DNA of 15,617 nucleotides from Tieghemiomyces parasiticus (Eukaryota > Kickxellomycota > Dimargaritomycetes > Dimargaritales > Dimargaritaceae): assembly GCA_027575765.1 (NCBI GenBank), contig JANBPT010001054.1, positions 1 through 15,617 of the forward strand, written 5' to 3'. The translations under genes and the position numbers were made by a program. Below are positions 8,618 through 15,617 of this stretch, in pieces. Below the pieces are notes generated by a model that ran no database searches, had not been told where the DNA came from, and saw only the letters and a program-made list of their open reading frames with translations. The first letter of the stretch is position 1. The number at the start of each line of letters is the position of its first letter.

Positions 8618-10408
8618 TCACGCCTGGAATAACCGGGCAACGTTAAAGGAGAGGCAGATGGTCATGATAAAGAACCCGTAGGCGGCTAGGAGAACGGAGA
8701 GTACCTTGAGCAACGACCAGGGAGCATTCTGACGGGACTTGTAAAAGAACAGGCCAGGTAGGATAAAGGAAACGGTAGTCGACCCAGTAGATCCAACGAA
8801 TGCCAGCACCAGGTCGAGTTGAGAGACGATCATGGCTACTAGGTAGGTGCCTGATAATATCCCGAGCGTGACAGTCACGTACATGAGACGGGACATGGCT
8901 ACCGGAGCAGCGGGCCGCGGGACGCGCACAATACCTGTCGAGGGCTCGATACCGAGAGCGTCGTCGAGGTCCGGCAGAGCCTCATAGCCGTCACCGGTAC
9001 GGCCGGCGGAGGCCAGGCGTCGCTCAGCCACATAGTCTCCGCCCGACCGCGTGGATGGGGTCAGCATACCGTCCTCGCCGCTCAGGAGGGCGGAGCGGTC
9101 ATCCCATTTAGACGCAAAGTACGGCAGAACGTGGCCAGAAATGACCTTGTCGAGACAGGCGCGACAGGGGTGGCACTGGAGTGGGTAGGACAGAAGCATC
9201 AGGACGCCGATGGCCAGTTGGCCGAAGGTGACCATGGGGCCACTCTGGTACATCAGTATGATGTTGGGTAGGACGTCGTCACCGAAGGTGAGGTAGCCCA
9301 GTATGCCCACAATGAGGTACATACTGGCGGCCGCGCTGACGGCGATGCGAATAGTGCTGTTGACCTGCCGGGGCGAATTGTCACGCAGCTCGTTGTACAC
9401 GGTGAAAATATTTTGGTGACAAGTGAAGGCGAACACAAAGATGGGCAGATTGGTGAAGAACTGTGGGGACAGCTTAATCATGGACACGCTGCCGGGCGGT
9501 GGAGGGGGTCGGCTGGGGTCGAAGAAGTTGACCACCACGACAATGACGAGATAAATCAGGGCCATGAGGGCCACCATGGATGTGTACCGTAGCGAGTCGA
9601 GGCGGCGCAAGAACGACAGGGGTGTCAGAATCACCATGGCGGCGGTGACCCAAAAGTGACGGCTCGTCAACATGTGCAGTAACATCGAAGGGTGCGGATC
9701 CACCTGCAAGTGGGTCATGACGTTCTTGGGTTCGAGTTCGGCGATGGCAGCCACTACCTGGGGCATGACCTCCCCGAAGATTATCAAGTAGGAGATACTC
9801 ACCCCGAAACATTTGATGGCGATGGCCAGGTCGAAGAACAGGGACGCCTTCGGGTAGGTGAGCTGGCTCACGGTGAAGAAGGACGCGTTGCGGCCGTCAG
9901 TAAGCCGGGCGCAGCGCGATAGCAGGTACAGGCCCAGTGACGAGGCGCAGGCCGAGAAGATGACAATACCACTGCCCAGGAGCAGGCCTACGGAGGCCAG
10001 GGCAGTCGGCATGGCCAAGGTGCCCGAGCCGAGGATGGTGTTGCACAGATTGACTACGCACGAGAAGATTGTGGCGCCGGGTTCCTCCACGTTGGCGGTG
10101 GGCTGGTCGCGGCCCACCACCGAGCCAGCAGTGGACTCCTCAGACGGCCGCCGGGAAGGAACGTGGACCGCGTACAGACCGTCGGCGCTACCGGCCGGGG
10201 CGTCGGTCCCGCGGGGTCCTTTGGCGGCCGGGTCAGCTTCATCATGGGCGAATGGGATGTCCGAGTCGACGGGGCCCGGGGCTCCCCCGCCCTCCACGCG
10301 CCGGTGAGTTATACGAGCTGAGGTGGCCGAGGAAACGGAGACGATGGAGTGGTTGGACTTGGACCGCGTCACCAGGGGCGGTGACGTTGGCGGACTGCGA
10401 GGCGACAT
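8618..10408 (-). CDS. AVT-type vacuolar amino-acid transporter (Aa_trans / SLC38-like)
   Basis: One uninterrupted minus-strand frame of 596 residues, starting at an ATG in GCCGCCATGT and ending at TGA (8620-8618). It belongs to the amino acid/auxin permease family (Aa_trans), whose fungal AVT members move neutral, basic or acidic amino acids across the vacuolar membrane by proton exchange. The N-terminal 110 residues are hydrophilic and rich in Ser, Pro and Gly. Then come about 11 predicted membrane segments near 113-134, 139-163, 190-215, 251-267, 276-295, 317-335, 353-373, 392-411, 508-530, 533-555 and 566-588. Family signatures are FSCVVNLCNTILGSGTLAMP (115-134) in the first membrane segment and FTCHQNIFTVYNELRDNS (328-345), the latter much like AVT5/AVT6 proteins. 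A hydrophilic Asp/Ser/Arg-rich loop of about 95 residues (412-506) separates segments 8 and 9. Yeast Avt6 (448) and Avt5 (509) are shorter. It lacks introns, unlike its neighbours. Substrate and direction cannot be read from sequence. Confidence 0.92.
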   Translation of the reverse strand: MSPRSPPTSPPLVTRSKSNHSIVSVSSATSARITHRRVEGGGAPGPVDSDIPFAHDEADPAAKGPRGTDAPAGSADGLYAVHVPSRRPSEESTAGSVVGRDQPTANVEEPGATIFSCVVNLCNTILGSGTLAMPTALASVGLLLGSGIVIFSACASSLGLYLLSRCARLTDGRNASFFTVSQLTYPKASLFFDLAIAIKCFGVSISYLIIFGEVMPQVVAAIAELEPKNVMTHLQVDPHPSMLLHMLTSRHFWVTAAMVILTPLSFLRRLDSLRYTSMVALMALIYLVIVVVVNFFDPSRPPPPPGSVSMIKLSPQFFTNLPIFVFAFTCHQNIFTVYNELRDNSPRQVNSTIRIAVSAAASMYLIVGILGYLTFGDDVLPNIILMYQSGPMVTFGQLAIGVLMLLSYPLQCHPCRACLDKVISGHVLPYFASKWDDRSALLSGEDGMLTPSTRSGGDYVAERRLASAGRTGDGYEALPDLDDALGIEPSTGIVRVPRPAAPVAMSRLMYVTVTLGILSGTYLVAMIVSQLDLVLAFVGSTGSTTVSFILPGLFFYKSRQNAPWSLLKVLSVLLAAYGFFIMTICLSFNVARLFQA

Positions 10409-10990
10409 GGCGGCCGCAGCGAGTCGTCGGAGGGGTAGATGAGACTGGCGCCGGGTTGGGACGAGGGCTATCGTAGAACGCCTTATTTAATATTTCACGC
10501 GGCCAAAAAGCAGTTGGATTGGCTGAAGACTAGGGAGCAATTACGAGCTAAAACTAGGGCGGAGAGACTAGAGAATGAGGAGGAGAGGGACAGGTGTAAA
10601 AGGCCCGAGAACAAAAGCCAGTGAGACCGGAAGAGGATTCAGGGCAGTGGCGAGCGGAAGGTGGCGGTATAACTTGGACGAGATGGTTCACATGTGTCGA
10701 AGTGAAGGTCAGCAAGGTAGGTAGTAATCCAATAGATGGAGGACAAGGGGACTCGGTCGGAAACCGGGCAAGGCGGACGACGGGGTGCCACTAGATACAC
10801 TCACCGCCCGTGCTCAGGCTGAGGTGTAGTGGGTACGAGGGTAGTAGGGGGAGGGGAGAGTGAAGGGGTCAACGGGCTAGGCGCTGCAGGTTGGCGGCGG
10901 TGGCGGGGCAGAGCTAACGCGGCGTGGCAAGCAAGGCTTCTCGAGTGCGGAAAGAAAAGGGAATGGCGTTGATATATCGGCCAAGCTAGA
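10409..10990 (-). promoter_or_regulatory. Upstream region and leader of the transporter gene
   Basis: Read on the minus strand this region is pyrimidine-rich, notably opposite plus-strand 10541-10620 and 10840-10870, which fits a fungal promoter or 5' leader. An AT-rich element, ATATTAAATAA on the minus strand (about 10484-10495), lies some 80 nt before the ATG and could act as a TATA-like site. A good donor-like GTGAGT (minus, from 10804) and a CCAG acceptor-like site (AG at 10446-10445) could define a 5' leader intron, which is speculative. No protein gene is recognised here. Confidence 0.35.
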
Positions 10991-13900
10991 GGAGGTTGGA
11001 AAAAAATACCGAGACGAGCCGAATGATTGGCCTAGTGTTGAAAGCTTGTGGGGCGAGATTGCAAATCTTGCAGCGGAAGTTTAAAACCTAATAGCGTTGA
11101 CTCAGGGCGGCTGTGGAGGGTAGGCAGGGAAGGTGCATGGTCATAGATACTCCAGGCGGGAGGATAGCCACACAGGGTCGAAGAGGAAGGGTTGTTGGGT
11201 CTCGGCGGCTGGCGCCAGCGACCCGGGTCACCTACCGACCGATGGCCAAGGTGGGCGACGAGGGGGCGAAGCAGAGAAAGGGCCTCTCAACTGTGACCGC
11301 AGGCCCCGCGGTCGTGGGTTCAGGTGCCTTTGTGGGCCGCTTGGCGGTATGGTGGTTGGACGGGACCCTCGTCTACGCCCTTCCTCCCTTTGTCGGTGGC
11401 TCCTAGCCCATTGGTCGCCGCCGGTGAAGTACCGAGGAGGCCACTCATTGGGGTTAGCATCTGGGTCGACATGACCTGACCACCTCTAACGTTGTGCCGC
11501 GGGGTTTAAGGTCGCTGGTCCTTGCTATATATAATGTAAAGCTACCTCAATCCACAGTGTTGGTGAATGAAGCATGCCGGCGAGGTTGACTCATGAACTC
11601 AGTTGCTTTCCAGTAGGCCCTGCCGGGGCTTGCCTTGGCAATGGTGTCAGGTCCTAAATGATTGGTGTCAGCTCTCTAGATCCTGAGGGTGAATGATCGA
11701 CTGTGGCTAAGATGGGAAAGGAAACCTTGCAGAGGTCATCTATTGCGTCCAAGCATCCACAATTCACTGGGCTACGGTACCCACTTGCCATGATCTATGG
11801 TGTCTAAGGGAAAGGATAAGTGGAATTGACTATTCCGATCCAGATAGTGAACGCCAGTCCAACTTAACCCTATCTGTCATTGGGATAAGAGTTCGTACTG
11901 CTACCGACGTGGCACTAATCTGCTTGATAGTGTTCCTGTCTGTGGTGTTATGGTACTTCAATTTCGACGGACTCACACTCATAGCCTCTAGATTTACCCA
12001 CTCCCGCCTGCTATGGACGTCAAAACAGCTAGTTCAGACTACCTCCCCCAATAAAGTACGAATCCCAATAGCGGAGGATCCTACTGGAAAACATTCATTC
12101 GTTCTTCAATCGAAAAGACCTGGCGCATTCGAACTTCCCGTATCGCATCTAGCTCCTTAGCACATTCCTAGTAATACCTATGGCAAGAGTATTTCCTCAG
12201 TCTCAAAATAAACGAAGAACATCACTAGTATGAGCCACATTATTCATCATTGACTCTAATCAAACCCATACTGATAATGTACCTATTGTGACCAATTAGA
12301 GTAGTAAATTATAGTTAAAGGGTTGATGGGATGCAGTAACTTGTTCCGAGTAGATCGATTCGGTGGGATGGCCTTGCTGTTGAGCCCAAGTCCCCTAGGG
12401 AGGTCTCTTGAGGGTGAAGTATCGCTCACTACAATCGGGCGTGGGCAGTTCGAGGAGGAGAACTGGCTTCTACAGTGGATCCGGGTTTGAGCTAACCGTC
12501 AGCGACGGACCAGACCCTGGCCCTGATGGGGGGACAAGTCGGTCTCGTAGGTCACCGCGTGGGCTCTCCTGTCTGGTGCGCCTCTCCCGGAACTGATGTA
12601 GAAGGTGGGTTGTGGTCATCGTCCGGGGAGGGAGGAGCAGAGGGGGGAGGGTTTGTGTGTGCACCTGGGGCGTCGGATCGGGATGGGTCCGGGCTGGGGC
12701 CAATCTCCACTGTACAACCCGTTGATTTCGAAGCCATTTACTTCCCTACGGCTGATACATCATTGCACAAGGCCAGCATATAGCAAAGTCCCCTTTGAAT
12801 GCCGCCCAGACATGCAAAGGCCCGGGGTAATAAAATTACCAAGGGCCCTTTCCACCCCGTGCCAAATATTATCTAAGCCTCTTTTGCGGTCGCCCAGGAC
12901 AGTTACTGGGCTAAACTATACCAGGCGGCAGTTGTTCCAGGCAAGAAATTTGCGATGCGTTCTGCCTCAGCCCTAACAGTTCGATACGACACGTACCAAT
13001 TTGGTGGCTTTTGTACCGGCAATAGATAACGGGACTGACCTCTCAAAAAGACTGAGGAATATGGGAAAGCCTTGACATGTCTAGTGAGCCATGCTTACCC
13101 TATTGACGATAGATGCTGTCTGACCATGGACTGTGGCGGGAGGGACAGCTAACAAACGTTCATCACAGGGCGAGATGTAACGGAATCCTACATTCGCTCA
13201 CCCGCAAAATGGGGGTCCTCAGTCTCCTACTGGTCCGCACTGTCACTATGAAAAGGGGACGCTGAGGACCTTGGTAGTTACGGTGCCAGTGAGGCGGAAT
13301 AGTCAGAAGTTTCAAAGTCGGTCACTGTAGTTTCCGCTCTGTCGGTTTAGCGTAGTCCGATTGGATAACTGTACAGCACCGATAATGCAGGCGTGACGGT
13401 TTATCCAATTGCAATACCATAACAACCGACCCGATCAACCCCTGCCTGAAACAATGGCTACGCTGACATCCACCGCCGTTCCCATGGATCCAGCGCGGAG
13501 TAACCGGAGAACAACAGGCCAGATACTGACCCGGCGGTCCTAGCCATCTGCAATGTGAAGTGGGGCCAGCCAGCCGACCTGGACGGAGGAACTCACACTG
13601 CAAGGGCTAATGGTAACTAACAAGGTACACTTTAAGGACGAATTCCGACCTCGAACGCTAGTGAGACACACACTGCCAGGTTCCCATGGCAGACGAGCCC
13701 TGATTGGATTTCGACTACGATACTTGGCTGGATTCGTTGCTGTGTCGACGGTCCTGGTGCCGGATAGTTTTGTTTCAGCCGCCATCCACTTTGGGCCGCC
13801 GGGTGTCACCACTTCCTTGGAGACTAGTCAGCCAAACGCCGCCCTGGATCATTTAGGAAGGCATCCGTAGCCTAGTGTACGGCCCTATTTCCGTACCGAG

Positions 13901-14649
13901 TAGGTTACATCGTGGTGATGAACTGGGCGGTGGCTTGGCCTTCAGAAGAACAGCGTGATGGAAGACAGGCGGAAACGGCGGAAATGAGGGAAGGTATGGC
14001 GTTACGGACCTTGGAAGGCTAGCTCGAGTGGTTCCGGGATACCGCCGGGAAAGTCAAGGAGAGTATCACGAGAAGGCAGGCTGTCAGAAAACAACCGTGA
14101 CGTGCCAATCGCTGCCACATTCATGATAAAGACACCCAATGAGACGAACAAAGCTGATGACAACCCCGGCTGAGGTGACAGGCTTTCGCCGGTCGCCTGT
14201 TTAGGGTCTAGATGGCCGATTTTACAACCTCCCCAACTGATGTAATTGTATTGCGCCGCCTAATGCGTCTCGCCACGGCTGTCGCGCTGCTTCCGTATTC
14301 CCCATTGCCACTAGAAAGGCCAATGATGGGGTTGCATAATCCGAATCTGATCGCTTGGTGAAAAGAGGGGGATAAATAAGCAAGATTACATAGCAGTGGC
14401 GCGGCCCTTCTCACCCCCTCTCCAACCCCATTGTTTAGCTGGCCATTAACGGGTCGCTTAGTACCCCGAAATTGATCCGCTGGCGGTTCACAAGGGCAGT
14501 CAGACGGGGGCCTGTAATCCAGATCATCCCGGCCGCGCCACCTTGGCTGGAGGTTGGGGAGGGCGACGCTTCAGAATCGTACGACGCGAGCCGAGGCGGG
14601 AGGGGGCGCAGCCGGGGTGATCTGGATGGCACGCTAGTGCCCGCGATAA
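10991..14649. other. Long stretch without recognisable genes
   Basis: Reading both strands, I find only short open frames without family motifs, no exon chain that joins in frame to a known protein, no tRNA or rRNA gene, and no transposon open reading frame or terminal repeat. There is a GC- and G-rich island at about 12400-12710, with guanine runs at 12625-12651 and an ATG-started proline-rich minus-strand frame at 12737-12552. An ATG-started plus-strand frame at 13610-13870 (86 residues) has no recognisable content. A fast-evolving or lineage-specific gene could be missed here. Confidence 0.45.
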
Positions 14650-15051
14650 CCCGGCCCGTACCCTCGGCCTAGGTTTGCAAGATGCGTCAAAGTGACGACG
14701 CAGTGTGTCAGCCGCCCGCCATTCCCGCCACCTGTCCTCTACCGTCACCATATTGCCTGGCTACCCGCGGCAGTGGAGACCGTTGGCCTCAGACGTGGCC
14801 CCATCATCCCCTTTGAAGATAACGGCGACCAATGGCAGAAATGGGCGAGTTACCTCAACGTTTCAGACCGTGTCAAATTCAGTGCCCGTCCCATGGCCTC
14901 TCCGACCCCTCTCTCCCCCGACGAGGAAGAAAGGGTTGGATTCATTAGCGACGGGCCCGGGTGGGGTGATACAAGAAGGCCCCACATGAAATGGAGCGCG
15001 ACTGCCAGACATGCTAAAGATGCAGGGCTGCTGTGTAAGGCGCGGGATTGA
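14650..15051 (+). CDS. Possible coding exon or gene fragment, function unknown
   Basis: The frame is open for 133 codons between a TAA (14647-14649) and a stop at 15049-15051. Codons from about 14740 to 14950 favour C or G at the third position, closer to the proven exons than to the surrounding DNA, and the middle contains a plausible soluble sequence (GPIIPFEDNGDQWQKWASYL). The first in-frame ATG is only at 14893, so if real this would be an internal or last exon, with the upstream part unidentified. I recognise no family. A chance open frame remains quite possible. Confidence 0.2.
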   Translation, partial: PGPYPRPRFARCVKVTTQCVSRPPFPPPVLYRHHIAWLPAAVETVGLRRGPIIPFEDNGDQWQKWASYLNVSDRVKFSARPMASPTPLSPDEEERVGFISDGPGWGDTRRPHMKWSATARHAKDAGLLCKARD

Positions 15052-15617
15052 AACGGCCGCAGTCACCTTGATCATAGGGACACCGACGTTTCAGTGTGCT
15101 CTGCAGCAGATAACGCAAGGCAGAAATGAGCCGCCCCTGGCCTGGCCTGTGAAAGGCAGTGCGGGGGTCAAGGCGGCGGCAGCAGGGTGCACATCGCGAG
15201 CGTGTGCGGGGTAGAGTGGACCAGGGGCCGGCCGCGCCACCAACTAGGAGGGTAGAGAGAGAAAGAGATGGGGAATGGTTGCGGCCCCGGTAGATGCGAC
15301 GTCCGGGGAAACATTTGATCCGCAGGTTGCCGCGGACGCTTGGGAGCGGCAAGGCTGTATACTTCACGCAGCGGTCCCGTGTGCATGACATACCGGCAGC
15401 ACACGAGGCAGATGGGGAAGGGAAAAAGGGCTGTACAAGAAGGAAATGATGATCCCGCGCACTACAACCATAGAAGGCAACCGACGACAGGCTGCCGTCC
15501 CTCCCGTCCTGCAAAGCGGCCACTCCCCTCTCCGCATACCGTGATAACCGTGGCCAAGCCTCCTTCGCCCACACGTCCGCAACCTCACCACCACCCCCAT
15601 CTTGGCTATCTCCCTGA
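15052..15617. other. Right edge, no recognisable gene
   Basis: Minus-strand open frames here (up to 186 codons) are Arg-, Cys- and Ser-rich without motifs and look like by-products of GC-rich DNA. The last 100 bases on the plus strand are strongly C-rich (CACC and CCTCC runs), like the upstream regions of the genes in this window, so a plus-strand gene may begin beyond the edge. Confidence 0.35.

Noticed and set aside
10439..10624. Plus-strand ORF of 61 residues, Lys/Glu/Arg-rich and coiled-coil-like
   Set aside because: It lies in the upstream region of the minus-strand transporter, where the complementary strand is CT-rich. Purine-rich DNA alone gives Lys/Glu/Arg codons, so the coiled-coil look is probably compositional.
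11909..12160. Plus-strand frame with a hydrophobic start resembling a signal or membrane segment
   Set aside because: The frame opens with GTG, not ATG, it has no acceptor-supported exon context, and no family is recognised.
14605..14636. DLDGTL in a plus-strand frame, recalling a HAD phosphatase motif I
   Set aside because: It is preceded by low-complexity Gly/Arg/Ser sequence instead of a hydrophobic strand, and no other HAD motif follows before the stop at 14672.
15014..15574. Minus-strand frame of 186 codons at the right edge
   Set aside because: It has a high Arg/Cys content, no motif, and competing frames of similar length in the same GC-rich DNA.

Overview
The window reads as nuclear DNA of a fungus, probably an early-diverging filamentous lineage. 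The evidence is a HOS1/HDAC8-type histone deacetylase, a full-length AIP1/WDR1 actin-regulating WD40 protein and an AVT-type vacuolar amino-acid transporter, together with dense GT-AG introns of about 115-221 nt (16 inferred here, often with a CTAAC-like branch site) and C-rich third codon positions. Intron density argues against a yeast, and intron length argues against a typical basidiomycete. The lineage is an inference; no rRNA, tRNA or mobile element was seen to fix it.

Layout: 1-844 has no recognisable gene. 845-1700 (-) is a two-exon NIF/FCP1-type HAD-fold phosphatase-like gene. 1701-2173 is the shared upstream region of this gene and of a divergent nine-exon histone deacetylase gene at 2174-4599 (+). 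4600-5070 is the deacetylase 3' flank and the promoter of the next gene. 5071-8109 (+) is an eight-exon AIP1/WDR1 gene. 8110-8617 separates it from the convergent, apparently intronless AVT-type transporter gene at 8618-10408 (-), whose CT-rich upstream region lies at 10409 to about 11000. From about 11000 to the right edge no gene can be recognised; one open stretch (14650-15051) and one Pro-rich ORF (12552-12737) are weak candidates only.

The four genes are housekeeping-type functions (protein dephosphorylation, chromatin deacetylation, cofilin-assisted actin turnover, vacuolar amino-acid transport). Nothing in the sequence links them in one pathway, and I see no sign of a defence system, biosynthetic cluster or selfish element. 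The exon structures were rebuilt by reading splice sites against remembered family motifs, and every join keeps frame: 220, 411, 611 and 596 residues.

The most unusual signals are an altered active-site motif in the deacetylase (HHHCG where HHGDG is expected), a 15-nt micro-exon carrying its HHA active-site residues, and a possible in-frame alternative donor in the AIP1 gene.
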